In this document: one piece after another, positions 23,001 through 33,700 of the stretch
Layout of the letters: the number at the start of each line of letters is the position of its first letter
Position numbering within the stretch: position 1 is the stretch's first letter
DNA from: Actinostola sp. cb2023
Lineage: Eukaryota > Cnidaria > Anthozoa > Actiniaria > Actinostolidae
DNA length: 64,000 nucleotides
Assembly (NCBI GenBank): GCA_033675265.1
Contig: JAUJYZ010001423.1
Location: 56,001 to 120,000 of the forward strand
Direction: 5' to 3'
Made by a program: the position numbers and the translations under genes
The notes under the pieces: model-generated
Seen by the model: the letters and a program-made list of their open reading frames with translations, nothing else
Told to the model about the DNA's origin: nothing
The model's database searches: none

Positions 23001-26000
23001 ACTTTGAAGTTTCTTAAGTTCGTACTTCGGCAAGCCAAAAAGAAGCGCATTGTAAGAGTCAACCTTCGATGTCACGAGAGCATGAATGAGGATCTCCGTT
23101 GTGTTGAAAGACAAAAACTTTCTGATACGCGCAATATTGCGTAGATGAAAAAAGGCACTCTTGCACGCAGCATTGATCTGTAAGGACATAGACATCGTAT
23201 TATCAAATATGGCACCAATATTCCTAGCTGACTTTGATGGGACGATAACTTTCACCAAAAACCAGAGATGGAAATGTCGGCTGCTTGCGGAACTTAGAGT
23301 GGAAGATCAGAAGCTCAGTCTTATCCTTATTTAGTTTTAGTTTGTTGATAGACATCCAGCAGTTAATGTCAACCAGACACCTATCAATCCCGTGTTTAGC
23401 TGCAGACATATCATCAGGATCGTCATATGTGAATGTAGCATATATCTGAGAGTCATCAGCGTATAGATGGTACATCATGTTATGTTTACGCAGGATATCA
23501 CCCAAAGGTGAGGTGTAAAGAAGATACAGCAAGGGACCCAACACGGAACCTTGGGGAACACCACAGCTCAGTTGGTGAGTTGAAGAGCAGGCACCGTCCA
23601 CATAAAACAAGCTGGGTACGACCGCTGAGGTAGGATTTAAACCAGTCCAAAGCTTTGCCCTTAATTCCAAAACGTGATGACATTCTGTGGAGCAGCACAT
23701 GGTGGTCCACCGTATCAAAGGCAGCTGACAGATCTAACAGCAGTAGCACACAACAGTTGTTGTCTAAAGCAATAATATATCATTTTGCACACGAACAAGT
23801 GCCGTCTCGCAACTGTGGTATTGTCTATATGCAGATTGAAGGGGTTCGAACAGGCCATTATTGTGTAAGTGTGACTTCAGACGTATTGCAACAATCTTCT
23901 CTATAACCTTGGATACAAAAGGGAGGTTGGAAACTGGTCGGAAGTTTAATCTCATGGTCCATTGTGGTTTCTTCAGTAATGGTGTAACTTCTTCTTCAAG
24001 CACAAGGGCATGTTTGATGTCCCCTTGACAATGGTTGTGATCACAGGCAAGATGTCATGTAGGTACTTACTGAGGAGACTCGAGGGTAAAGGATCCAGTA
24101 GGCAGGCATGATTTAGACGCAATCTTGCTGATATTTTTTGATATTTCGTCAGCGGTACACGGTTCAAGAACGCCCAGCTGACAGTCAACGGTGTTGTCAT
24201 CAAGTGTTGAGAAAATATCCGACTGCAAGTCTATAGATGGGAGTCCATTTCTGATGGCCTTGATCTTATCAGTAAAGAATTCGGCAAAACTGTTTGCAAG
24301 CTCAGCAGCTGATTGCGCAGTGGGGTAGACCTTCCCAGGCTTACGATGCAGTACACGATCTATTAAGCGAAAAATAGTCTTTTGATCGTTACCAGCTTCT
24401 TCAATAAGAACAGAGTAGTAATTCATCTTGGTGGAATAAATGAGATCTTTCAACAGTTTGCATTGGTCGAGGTATCTCTGACGGTCTACTTCAAGCTGGG
24501 ACTTGCGCCATTGTCTCTCCAATCTCCGCCTCAAGGTCTTATACATTGGTCCTGTTCACTCATTCGTTGTTTGAATTTTGACATGTTTGATACATAGCTG
24601 TCATAATTCAATGTATGCATGAAGGTGAGATTTATAGCATCTGCGACGTACCAGTCTCTGTTATTGTTTCACAGTTCACTGATCACTGTAAGTTTTATAG
24701 AGCAGGGACCACGGTACTAGATTCATACCGTAACAGAACATGATCCTATCCCTTGGATTTGGGTGTTGATAACTCAAAACTAATTTTCATCTCCCTCGAG
24801 TGTTTGACAAAACCACTCTCCACATACAGTCAATGTCATTAACATTGTCCAGCTAAAACGAGATTTAAACACTACAATAAATGTCACGTGTCTCATCATA
24901 TATGGCTACGCGCACGGTGTTGGTGACCACCAGCTTTGCATAAAATTTGCAACTACATCGAGCATCGAGACCGTGCATCAAACGTGCACCATTATCGAGC
25001 ATCGAGGCACGCTCCGATCATCGTGCACAGACCGTGCATGTTTCAAATTAGATCGAGCCTTGATCGTGCCTACATCGAGCCTACATCGAGCCTACATCGA
25101 GCCTAGATCGTGCTTACATCGAGCATTGCATCGAGCCTTCAGATCGAGCCTTCAGATCGAGCCTACATCGAGCCTTGATCGTGCTCACATCGAGCCTACT
25201 TTTCGCCTACATCGAGCATTGCATCGAGCCTTCAGATCGAGCATTCATCGAGCCTTGATCGTGCCTCGTTCATGCCATTTTTTAATTCCAGCCAACCGTG
25301 CCGAGCATCGAGCCTGCCAGACCGAGCATCGGGCCTTCATATCGAGCATAACCATTAAATCAAAGCTTTCTGTTGTTTATTCAATAAACAAATGTGTTTT
25401 GCAGTCGAATCCTCATCTGGAACGGTATTTTACTGGCGAATCGGAAAGATTAGAACAATGCAAAAGTAAACAGGTAGTTTTCAAACTTGCCTTCTGAACG
25501 AACGATTATAAAAAAATGAAAGACAACAAAGACCAAAACAATTTCCCGTCGAGTACGCAGGCACGGTGGCCATCTTGATAACTATACCACAGGAAGCCCA
25601 TGGAATTGAAACTTTTTGTCACAGGAAGCCCAACGCGTGCAGGAAGCCATAAATGGCCGCTGCTAAGTGTGTATCGTGTCGCATCGAGTTTAGAACTTCA
25701 ATATTATTATATACGGTCTCTGGAAGAGCACGGATTTTGAAGAGACACCGTATTTAACATAAAGATTATCATCATCATCACAACCGCTAGACATGTATCG
25801 TGCTCGCATCGAGTCAACAACCGCTAGACATGTATCATGCTCGCATTCTCCTCGCATCGAGCCTACGTATCGTGCTCGCATCGAGCCTACATCTACATCG
25901 AGCCCACATCGAGCCTACGTATCGTGCTCGCATCGAGCCTACATCGAGCCTACATCGAGCCCACATCGAGCCTACGTATCGTGTTCGCATCGAGCCTAGA

Positions 26001-27693
26001 CATCGAGCCTACATCGAGCCTACGTATCGTGCTCGCATCGCCTACATCGAGCCTACATCGAGCCTTCATCGTGCTTGCATCGAGCCTACTTCGAGCCAGC
26101 ATCGAGCCTACATCGAGGCCTACATCGAGCCTACATCGAGCCTACATCGTGCCAAAACATCAAGGCTCGATGTCGGCTCGATGGAAATCTTGAAAGGCAC
26201 GATATTCGTGCATCGGAGCTCGATGCTCGATGCGGTCATGAGGGCACGATGGGTGAAAATGGCGATATTTTGACAGTCTAACGCTACAAATGATTGGTTT
26301 GTTTGAGATCGTCGCAACAAAAACGAAAATTGTCAGAGAGAAAAGAAACTACAATTAATGTGCACCATACTTCACTTAGGTATTTCTAATTTCATGACGT
26401 TTATTTTTCACAAACCTCAATTTAGATATTTTGATCAGTGTCCAAAAACGCTAAAAAATGAGCAAAATTACAAAGATTGATTTTGGAAATTCGTCATAAT
26501 TAGTATCTTATCGTTCTCTTTTTGTAATTTTAAGTCGTAAACCTTAATGCACATTAACTTATGTGCATATGGTTAAGAATTAAGCTTATTCCCGTTTATA
26601 TTCAATAAATTGTGGAGCTTGACATAGCGTTAGACCATAAAATTAGAAAACATGGTCACCAACACCGTGCGCGTGGCCATATTCGTTTTGCGTGCACGAC
26701 TTTTTGCACTTATTGTGCAGGTCAGAGCTGATATAATCCAAAGTATGAAGTATATTGGCTCCACATGCAGAATAATTTGCTCATATCGCGTGCAAAACAA
26801 ATATATGATGAGACACGTGACATTTATTGTAGTGTTAATCTGTTGTTAGCTGGACAACGTTAACGACATTGACTGTATATGTACATATATCTCAATCTGT
26901 GGCTAGTTGAATAGCCAAGAAGGCGCATCATTGCTTGTGTACAATTTGTTATTTTAAACTTCAGATTTAAACTCAAAAGCTAAGGTACATGTACATGTAT
27001 GTTACATGTACTTTCCCATGGCTTACCATAAGTTTTGACTTCTCCCCATTGGGATTGGAGACATGAAATTGGACGCCATCAAAGTCTAAGTAATGAAAAA
27101 CATAACACAAAAAATCTGTCACAGTATATGTAACTTGCATTACATAAAGCTTACATGCACAGTAGCATTCCCGAAATGCTGTCTTATTTGCAGCTAATAG
27201 TATTAATACTTGTGGTCATATGGAATGATCACTGATTCTTATTGAGTGATACCATTAAATCTACTAGAGTAAATAATACTTCAACCGAATGAAAGTTGAT
27301 TAACAAATATTAGAATGTCTAGCAATTAAACTGTCAAGATTTTCTAAGCACAACGACTAGCAAGAGTAGCTTATAGTTTTATATGAATATATCTTTTGAA
27401 AACATGTTACACGATACAAACCTGCAACAGTTATGTCCACTGACTCAAGCTTGCCTCTATCAAACAAGAAAAAGTTTTCTTGATGAGTATAATGGCGCTA
27501 TTTTGATTCATACACATGTACAAATAGTTCGATGCTGTGCCTCAGCGACGAATCAAAGAGGTGTGTTCCCAGGAAGCGACTCTCTAAACTTCTTCAAACC
27601 TTGATATTATTACAATACAGACTTAACTTACCCTGCCAAACGGGCCGTGAGTATCTCTTCGATGATTCTGTTGTTTAGTTCTAAGAGAATCAT
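8027..27693 (-). CDS. ARPC2: Actin-related protein 2/3 complex subunit 2 (p34-Arc)
   Basis: Exons in transcript order: 27632-27693 ([15 protein letters not shown]), 27422-27456, 27027-27085 ([16 protein letters not shown]), 21969-22022, 21368-21413, 21063-21119 ([14 protein letters not shown]), 18812-18947 ([20 protein letters not shown]), a decayed central exon (17238-17327), 15088-15214 ([20 protein letters not shown]), 14880-14980 ([18 protein letters not shown]), 14186-14283 and 8027-8051 (GKTFVRQ, stop). Phases agree at every junction of intact exons. With the central exon the sum is 297 codons, giving 296 aa against about 300 in vertebrates. With ARPC4, ARPC2 forms the scaffold of the Arp2/3 actin nucleator. 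The terminal 25-nt exon lies beyond a 6 kb satellite. If the GTGAGT donor at 14180-14185 is not used, translation stops at TGA 14182-14184, losing GKTFVRQ. The central exon is the weak point. Confidence 0.93.
8217..11164. repeat. 17-bp satellite array in the ARPC2 last intron
   Basis: About 2.9 kb built from the 17-mer GTGTAGTGTAGTCACTA, roughly 170 copies. Common variants are TCGCTA and TCACTTG, with occasional slipped or shortened units. Long uninterrupted runs of identical units point to homogenisation. Open frames across it are artefacts of the repeat. Confidence 0.95.
11165..12958. repeat. Second satellite domain (TCTCTAGTGTAGTGTGGTGGGTGTAG type) with embedded roughly 95-bp blocks
   Basis: The unit changes to mixtures of TCTCTAGTGTAGTGTGGTG and GGTGTAGTGTAG. 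Three nearly identical non-satellite blocks are embedded, starting at 11441, 12130 and 12856. Each begins GTAATCGGTTATGTATAG, contains CAGGTCCACATCAGC and ends CAAATAAAGTATGTATGTATG. Their spacing of 689 and 726 bp indicates a higher-order repeat. Confidence 0.9.
12959..14160. repeat. Third satellite domain (TCACTTGTGTAGTGTAGTG / GGCATGGTGTGG type)
   Basis: Degenerate TAGTG units are interleaved with GTGTGGCATGGCATGGTGTGG segments and CAGTCTGAGTGTAGTG units (13127-13245). The array stops about 20 bases before the donor of the penultimate ARPC2 exon. Confidence 0.9.
14583..14823. mobile_element. MITE-like element with 20-bp internal repeats
   Basis: It starts TTCAAACCTCCCGTAAGCGA and ends AGAGGTTCAACTGTA, the same style of terminus as the element at 575-1057. 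Internally GGTCGCTTAGGAGAGGTG repeats about five times (14697-14790). It lies in an ARPC2 intron. Confidence 0.65.
15427..16006. repeat. 145-bp tandem array, four copies
   Basis: The marker CAATGTGCTTTAGCATGTGA occurs at 15427, 15572, 15717 and 15862, an exact 145-bp period with almost identical copies. On the minus strand each copy ends AATGCCA followed by GTGAGTATTAG, a consensus 5' splice site in the sense of ARPC2 transcription. Confidence 0.95.
16258..16510. mobile_element. Fold-back MITE, about 250 bp
   Basis: The left arm CACAAATTTGATGGATGTAT pairs with the right arm ATCCATCAAATTTGTG. The inner arms TTCAATCCGAAGATATG and CATATCTTCGGATTGAA flank a short centre containing AAAATGGCGGGAATTCC. 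Confidence 0.75.
17238..17327 (-). pseudogene. ARPC2: Central ARPC2 exon, frameshifted copy 1
   Basis: On the minus strand this 90-nt block reads [19 protein letters not shown], then shifts one base to DDVIFGKT, then shifts back to MQ, followed by donor GTATGG. Vertebrate ARPC2 has a 30-residue segment of exactly this length here (VESKKDRVTVVFS onward, ending GKVFMQ), and the next exon continues EFKEGRR in phase. I therefore infer this is the exon, carrying one inserted and one missing base that cancel. The sequence upstream (TTGGATAAAAT) has no AG acceptor at the expected place, so it is probably not usable as read. Sequencing indels remain possible. Confidence 0.7.
17792..17893 (-). pseudogene. 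ARPC2: Central ARPC2 exon, decayed copy 2
   Basis: It aligns by eye to copy 1: a shared AAGCAAAAGAA start, shared ATGACGTGATTTTT, and the end ATGCAG followed by donor GTATG. Fragments STVF and NDVIF recall the ARPC2 protein, but stops and indels break the frame. It lies in the neighbouring unit of the same segmental duplication. Confidence 0.55.
18266..18375. repeat. Hairpin, about 110 bp
   Basis: ATGCTCGAGAATCCAGC on the left returns inverted as GCTGGATTCTCGAGCAT on the right. The inner arms GGGCTCAGATGAAA and TTTCATCCGAGCCC also pair. Probably a small fold-back element in an ARPC2 intron. Confidence 0.7.
18609..18840 (-). repeat. 33-bp tandem array made of the 3' end of an ARPC2 exon plus its splice donor
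   Basis: Seven copies (markers at 18609, 18641, 18674, 18715, 18748, 18781 and 18814). On the minus strand each reads GTTATTCACTTTAGAGAAGA then TGAGACCATGTAA, coding [10 protein letters not shown] followed by the GTAAGT donor. The highest-coordinate copy is the authentic end of exon 18812-18947; the six others lie downstream of it in the intron. The extra copies encode ETM, the conserved form, while the exon-joined copy encodes ESM. Confidence 0.9.
19603..20025. mobile_element. MITE family B, copy 1 (terminal repeat expanded)
   Basis: The left terminus AGAGTTGTTTTTGTACATTG and TATGAGTGGGAA, and the right terminus TTTCCCACTCATGCGAAAACG, match the inverted termini of copies at 20577-20772 and 30375-30524. 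The interior has CCGTACCGTGACC and GATTGGTTGA blocks, as in the other copies. The left terminus is amplified (next entry). Confidence 0.75.
19622..19826. repeat. 18-bp minisatellite TATGAGTGGGAAGTACAA, about 11 copies
   Basis: Perfect 18-bp units. The period is divisible by three and the unit lacks stops in several frames, so long artefactual open frames (repeated SGKYNM or YEWEVQ) arise on both strands. The unit is the terminal repeat sequence of MITE family B. Confidence 0.97.
20035..20255. mobile_element. Fold-back element with 21-bp internal repeats
   Basis: Outer arms ACTTAATAACCG and CGGTTATTAAGT, and inner arms GTACAGGAAAATATCA and TGATATTTTCCTGTAC. Between them GAGGTCTTGACAGTACAGACC repeats four times (20079-20168). 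Confidence 0.8.
20577..20772. mobile_element. MITE family B, copy 2
   Basis: Termini GTTGTTTTTGTATGAGTGGG and CCCACTCATACGAAAACGAC, about 196 bp. It shares the CCAATCA and ATGGCAC-type interior with copy 1. Non-coding. Confidence 0.8.
21208..21363. repeat. 41-bp tandem array, four copies, next to an ARPC2 splice donor
   Basis: GACTGTACAGAC recurs at 21228, 21269, 21310 and 21350 (GACTGTACAGAT in the last), period 40-41, with AGCTCTCTCTAGATAGACAC between. The last copy runs directly into the donor of the exon at 21368-21413, so the duplicated DNA is the first intronic bases of that intron. Confidence 0.85.
22490..24560 (-). pseudogene. Non-LTR retrotransposon (CR1/L2-like), reverse transcriptase part, frameshifted
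   Basis: The minus-strand reading, in pieces, runs: N-terminal linker (24546-24067), fingers with [20 protein letters not shown] (24003-23764), [15 protein letters not shown] (23749-23640), the catalytic [11 protein letters not shown] (about 23470-23440) and the C-terminal thumb with [20 protein letters not shown] and [19 protein letters not shown] (23258-22620). At least four frame changes are needed, so this is a dead copy. The 3' end is TTTATAAATATT followed by an ATT repeat (22494-22506), typical of this group. No endonuclease domain is present, so the copy is 5' truncated. It lies in the sense orientation in ARPC2 intron 3. Confidence 0.9.
24827..26875. mobile_element. 2.05-kb fold-back element with ATCGAGCCTAC minisatellites
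   Basis: The left end CAGTCAATGTCATTAACATT returns inverted at the right end (AACGTTAACGACATTGACTG), flanked by TA on both sides. The inverted match extends over about 100 bp (CACGTGTCTCATCATATAT, GCACGGTGTTGGTGACC), with an interruption of about 110 bp on the right. Two minisatellite tracts of an 11-12 bp unit (24955-25350 and 25795-26160) fill much of the inside. Frames rich in [10 protein letters not shown] are products of the repeat and not genes. Confidence 0.85.
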
Positions 27694-27869
27694 CTCGTAA
27701 AGGGGAAGTATTCAGCTTTACTCTGTACAAATCGTTACAGGAAGCAATGAAGTCCTCGCAATCCAAGATGGCGGCGAATCCACTGTTTGGATCACGTGAT
27801 ACAAAACATATTTTCTTACCGGGGGAGACCAAGGGAGACCGGGGGATCGGGATGGGAAGTGGAAGGAAA

Positions 27870-28190
27870 TAGGCGACTTGCACTAAGAGGTCACGTAACA
27901 GCAGTGTCAAAATGAACATATGACACAGGAGAAATGGCATTAAAAATAAAACCCATCGTTTTCTAAGATTTTATTTGGAAAATGCATTTTCCAAACTGAA
28001 AATCTCTTAGAAAACGTTCGATTTTATTTTTAATGCCATTTCTCCTGATTCAGACATTATGCGCTGAAACTTCGCCCTTTTACTAATTTCGAGCTGCTCT
28101 TTTCATTTCTGGAGTTCATTTTGACACTGCTGTTCGATTTAAGGGGTTTGGAGTCACGTGACCTCTTAGTGCAAGTGGCACTGAGTGGCA
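27870..28190. mobile_element. Fold-back element immediately upstream of ARPC2
   Basis: The outer arms near 27880-27920 (GACTTGCACTAAGAGGTCAC) and 28120-28180 (GTGACCTCTTAGTGCAAGT) pair. The inner arms around 27930-27980 and 28000-28047 (GAGAAATGGCATTAAAAATA and its complement) form a long hairpin. It begins about 180 bp from the ARPC2 ATG, so it overlaps or abuts the promoter. Confidence 0.75.
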
Positions 28191-28984
28191 CACTTGTGGG
28201 TTGCCCGGTCCGAAAGAAAGGTGTTTGTGCTAGCACGTACATTGTTAGTCTCCCTCGCATCCGTTCAATTAGTTCCGTCACTAAAACGTATGCGATCGAG
28301 TGACTAGTACATTGTAGGGGACAAAACAAACAAGCACGATCCCTTGCGGAGATTTATTCCAACATCGCGTATCAAGCGACAATAACTCAGTAGTCCTTTT
28401 TGGACAGTTTGAAATTCAATTTTCGCTTTGGATCAGTAACACTTTAATTTAATTTAAACCAAACAAACAAATTAAGATAAAATGTCTGCCTAAAACTGTT
28501 TCAACGTTGCATAACTGAAGTCATTTTCCTGCCTGTTTTCTTTGTTTCACTGAAATTAGCAATAAGAGTAAACTATACAGATCTTGGCCATGTTGACATT
28601 TTTCCGTTCACTTCAGTTTTCTTCATTTTTATTTAACACTCTAATTTCACTTTACCGGCCAAAAACCTGACTCACAAATAACTTGAACACTTTGCTAAAA
28701 GCTGGTTTTGCATCGCATAAAACGTTTTCTCCAGGCGTTCGTAAAATATCTCCTTGTCCTGTTTTCTTTGTTTTGTCCCCCAGACTGGGAATCAAATATA
28801 AAATTTCCAAGTTTTGTTAGGATTAAATTAAGTTTGTAAAATGTCTACTAAGTTATTTAACAGTCTTCACATGCTTCCAGATTGTGAAGTATCCAGCACA
28901 AAACTGACAGGATTACAGATATTTAGAGTTTTTTCTCGGAAAGAGCATTTCAACTGATGAGTGCGGACCTTTTTATGCAAAGCA

Positions 28985-30055
28985 CACGAAAACTATGAGT
29001 CGCCTAGGATTACCAAGTATCGATCGTAGTTCATTAGAGCTTGTTTTAGCGACACAAGATAAGCGCAAGCACAAGAGGCGCGTGCACTGAACTTTCAGGT
29101 AGCTCGCGATGATTTGCGGATCGATCGTTTTTACTTGTTTTGCTGCAAAGCGTGATCCACGACTGAACTATGCCAAGTCGCCTAGTGAACATTTCCCGAC
29201 CAAGTATCGATCGTAGTTCATGCTAAGCCTGCTTGTCATTTAGCGACACAAGATAAGCGCAAGCACAAGAGGCGCGTGATCGCGAACATTTCCCGACTGA
29301 ACGTAGGCTATGCCAGGTAGCTTCGCGAACATTTCCCGACCGTGTATCGATCGTAGTTCATGCTAAGCCTGCTTGTCATTTAGCGACACAAAAGATAAGC
29401 GCAAGCACAAGAGGCGCGTGATAGAGCCCACGAACTATGCTATGCCAGGTAGCTTCGCGAACATTTCCCGACCGTGTATCGATCGTAGTTCATGCATGCT
29501 AAGATAGATAGATAGAGCCTGCTTGTCATTTAGCGACACAAGATAAGCGCAAGCACAAGAGGCGCGTGATCCACAAACTATGCCAGGTAGCTTCGCGAAC
29601 ATTTCCCGACCGTGTATCGATCGTAGTTCATGCATGCTAAAGATAGATAGAGCTGGTTGTCATTTAGCGACACAAGATAAGCGCAAGCACAAGAGGCGCG
29701 TGATCCACAAACTATGCCAGGTAGCTTCGCGAACATTTTCCCGACCGTGTCGCGAACATTTCCCGACCGATCGATCGTAGTTCATGCATGCTAAGAGATA
29801 GATAGTCATCGATCGTAGTTCAGTTCATGCTAAGATGCTAAGATAGATAGATAGCCTGGTTGTCATTTAGCGACACAAGATAAGCGCAAGCACAAGAGGC
29901 GCGTGATCCACAAACTATGCCAGGTAGCTTCGCGAACATTTCCCGACCGTGTATCGATCGTAGTTCATGCATGCTAAGATAGATAGATAGAGCCTGGTTG
30001 TCATTTAGCGACACAAGATAAGCGCAAGCACAAGAGGCGCCGCCGGGGTACTGTG
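28985..30055. repeat. Irregular 110-200 bp tandem array, about seven copies
   Basis: The unit contains TTTAGCGACACAAGATAAGC, GCAAGCACAAGAGGCGCGTG, GTAGCTTCGCGAACATTTCC and GTATCGATCGTAGTTCATGC, often followed by GATAGATAGATAG runs of varying length. GACACAAGATAAGC-type markers occur near 29051, 29246, 29386, 29535, 29669, 29872 and 30010. Open frames inside (MHELRSIHGREMFAKLPGI) recur with the unit and are not supported as genes. Confidence 0.9.
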
Positions 30056-30374
30056 ATTGAAAACGGGCCAGTGTTGCAAGCATAAGAGCAAGCGCAAGTA
30101 TACAATAATTTAAAATATATATGATCCTTGTGCTTATGCTTGTGTTTGCGTCAGGTTTATTTTCACAGTGAATATTTCCCAGTGAACATTTCAGTTTGTC
30201 AGTGCATGTAGCGAAATAATGATCGAAGGACGTCTCTTATATGCTTGCATCGCTAGTGACGAAGCCACAGGCCAGGTATTTTATGTCAGAGTTGCATGAG
30301 ACAATATATGAAGATGATTGATGTGTACTGTCTGAAAACACCCCCACCTCATCCCACCCCATCCCATCCCTTAG

Positions 30375-30524
30375 AGAGTCGTTTTCGTATGAGTGGGAAA
30401 GTTACTAGTACTGCACCGTCACCGCACCGTGCCGTATTGAAAGAGTTTGATTGGATGAGATGCATCTGCACGCTTTTTGATTGGTTCAGAAATGAAGGTT
30501 TCCCACTCATACGAAAACGACTCT
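30375..30524. mobile_element. MITE family B, copy 3 (intact, 150 bp)
   Basis: Perfect 26-bp inverted termini (AGAGTCGTTTTCGTATGAGT plus GGGAAA). The interior has CACCGTCACCGCACCGTGCC and GATTGGTTCAGAAATGA. This is the best-preserved of the three copies. Confidence 0.9.
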
Positions 30525-30656
30525 TTTTAGACCAGAAATGAATATTCAGTAGGAATGTCTTTACAATTAAGTGAAAATACGAAATTAACAGTATACTGAA
30601 AAAAAAAGCGTACTCTCCGCTTCCACAATTAAGTCACAAGATTGGAATTCCATATA

Positions 30657-30797
30657 GAGTGCAGTCCATATGTCCGTGAAACAGTACTAACTAATTAGTA
30701 CTAAATAGCACTGATGAAACAATAGAAAACAATAGAAATAACACTATTTAGTACTATTTAGTAATAGTATTATTTCACGGACATATGGACCGCACTC
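30657..30797. mobile_element. MITE family A, copy 2
   Basis: A 141-bp element with termini GAGTGCAGTCCATATGTCCG and CGGACATATGGACCGCACTC, TA on both sides. Inside are AGTACTAAATAG, ATGAAACAATAGAAAACAAT and ACTATTTAGTACT. Confidence 0.9.
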
Positions 30798-33700
30798 TAT
30801 TGAGATCTATAGTCATGTAATTATATATATATGCGCTCAAGAAATGCATTATCCCCCTCCCCCTCCCTCCCACAGTGATTTCATGGCATTGGCAGCGGGT
30901 TTAAAATAGTCAAAGGAAAGCAATAAGTTTAATTTGATTTAAATGAATTAAATTTTACAGGCGGCGGGGCCGTGGGGCAGGGGGTTTGATAAAAAAGTGG
31001 GGAAATTCAATTCATTATTTTGTGATATTGTTCACAAATACGTACCAACGAGAACGCGAACAAATGTTGACATTATTGGACAATATAAACTCCATACATT
31101 CCATGGGTTATTCTCTGAATTCAGTGAGGCTAGCTAAGCTGAGCAAATGCGTCTTTTTGTCAAGGAGTACAGCGATGACTAAACCGAAAACCTGAAACGA
31201 CGGTATTTCCTTACGCCTATTTTATTTCTTGGTACCATCTGAATTCACTGAAACCGAAGCCATTTCCAACAATGCACGAGAGCTAGCACGGTATGTGCCG
31301 GTTATAGGACGTGGGTTGAAGAGTGTTAGTGACATGTGAGACCTCCGCACAGACCACAAGGTACACATTTCGGTTTCAAAGTACATCTGCAGCTCGTTAT
31401 GTGTGAAACAGGAAGAAAACCAACGCAATTATAGGTATTTTTGATCACAGTTTTTCAAGTTTAATTTTATTTTTTTATTTTTTTATTTTCTGAATACATA
31501 AATATCCCTGCAATAGTCCAAATAGAAAACTTTGCTTGCTTGTATTTTATACCAACCCGCTCGTGGTATGAGAACAGTGTCACACTCATTGAGTTTTCAA
31601 ACATATTTAAAAGATAAAACTGATCGACTGAGAAACTAATAAATCATGCAGTGAAATCAATTACTTATCTTACACAACCCTTTGGGTTCCGTTTCAGTCC
31701 TTGCTTGAAAAGAGTTAGTAAATAAAAAAAACTAAATACTTTGATTCAGTACCTAAAATTATTCAACAGAAAACAGCAGTTTTATATAAGTACAACAATC
31801 AATTATTTAGTGAATCCTTCCGTAAAAACGAGCTCAAAAAGAGCAGAAAATATCGCCCTGAGACTTTAATTAGCCGTCTCCAGAGACGCAGCAATATTTT
31901 GTCGGAATTAATATGCGATTTCATTAAATTAAAAGCTGAAAAAATGCGACCAGGTGAAAGGGCGGTAGCCGGAAAGGATATACATAGAGCGCACAAACAG
32001 AATCGAAATCAGGTAAGAGAATTGCTCTACAATAAGCCCACCATCAGTGATGTAATTCAGTTTTTGAGATATTCAGATATACTGTAGCCTTTCTGGCCTA
32101 AATGGAAATGAGTTATTGATTGATATTAGATTGATATCACATAACACTACGACTCTAAGTGGATGCCAGTGTGACTTCAGTCTTTACAACAGGGATCTCC
32201 TCAGTGGCGTGATATGCACATAAAACTAGACGTTTCTAATCTATACTTAAGTACTTTTCTCTCTCTCTTGCTTAGTTCTCAGTAATTGTGTTCAGTAAGA
32301 CTCCCAAAACTGTATAAAAAAAAGGTGCTACTATCGAAATAATCAACTGAAAAATGCGCGGCAACGTCAGTGTTTAATAATATTAATACTGTAACTTCAA
32401 ATGTTGATATATTAAAAGTGAATCAGTCTCGTCAGTTGAACCTACTTACTGTAGACTAATTGTGGGCTTGTAAATTAATTTCTGTTGAACTCACAAGCAA
32501 AAACCGCGTATAAAAATGCGTTTTTCGACGGAATTTCCAGTGCAGTTTTGAGTAGTGTTTTGTCAAACGTTTCTCAATTAAGTTTAGTCGAGTTTTTGTC
32601 TTCAAATCTGTCAGTTGGAAAGTACTTGAAATAGATAATATAGATAACTGTTCAAATACTATATCCGATGAGTTATAGAGAAAAGCGTATTGTCTGTCGA
32701 AATATAGAATCAAAAATGAGTACTTTAGCATAGTTCTTGGCGATATATTCCTACGTAATCCTCATCTTAATCTTTTGTTTACTGATGTTTTAATCGGTAA
32801 TTTCGATGAACAAGAAGTACTTTTTGTTTTTCACTCTGTGACATTTTAAAATAAAATTGATGTTATCTTATTCCACCAAACAGCCCAACTGATGGAGCAA
32901 GCGTTGTCGTGTATTTCCGCTGACACACAAGTAATGCCGGTTCGGCCCCGGGGCAGGGCAAAACATTTTCATCTCCGAAGACGATGATATGTTGTGTTAT
33001 GGTTTGTAATAAAACGGCGGGAATAGCATGTTGATAGAGTTGACAATATTTCTGCGTTTATTGGATCAAATAAGGTCGCCATTTGAAGCCCTCGAGGCTT
33101 TTCGGAAGAAGAGAACCTACAACATGGAACTAATCGAGGCAGAATTTGACTTCAATAATGGTACTCTGATTGACTCGAACAATTTTGCCGCAAATGAAAT
33201 TTCAAGTCATTCAATTCAGTCTTAACATTAGAGTTGACAAAAGCTATAGTACTTACAGTATCGCATTTTTGATCGTCAGAATAAACATCGAAACCTTGTT
33301 TACAATTATAAAAACATTTTTATATCTGATTTTGGAGTACAGTTTCAAAAGTCTCAAAAATCGTGAGAGCAAGAGAACAAAAGTAGTATTCGGTCATAAA
33401 CTGACATTGTCGGAAGTTAACGCATTCATTGGAACCAAAAAAATAGGTAAGCTGCCAGCGCAGTAGGAGACCAAAAATGCAGTTAATATTGTAACATGTT
33501 TGCGTGAACACGAACAAATTTTCAAAAGAATAAATTGGCCATTTTGCGCGGCGAAAACTCTTTTTTTTCCCCCCGAGTTTCTGAAGAGTGGACGAGTCGT
33601 GTGCCAAAGTAGTTGCCGACAAGATTTTGACATTCCCATCAGTATTCGCCGGCCGAGGTCGGTATAATGGATGTCATCAATTGTCCGGAATTCGCTAATG

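Noticed and set aside
22512..24546. Reading the reverse-transcriptase pieces as host genes
   Set aside because: YADD and AFDTVDH motifs, multiple frameshifts and a simple-repeat tail identify a dead LINE.
25793..26273. Overlapping frames rich in [10 protein letters not shown]
   Set aside because: Repeat products of the ATCGAGCC minisatellite in a fold-back element.
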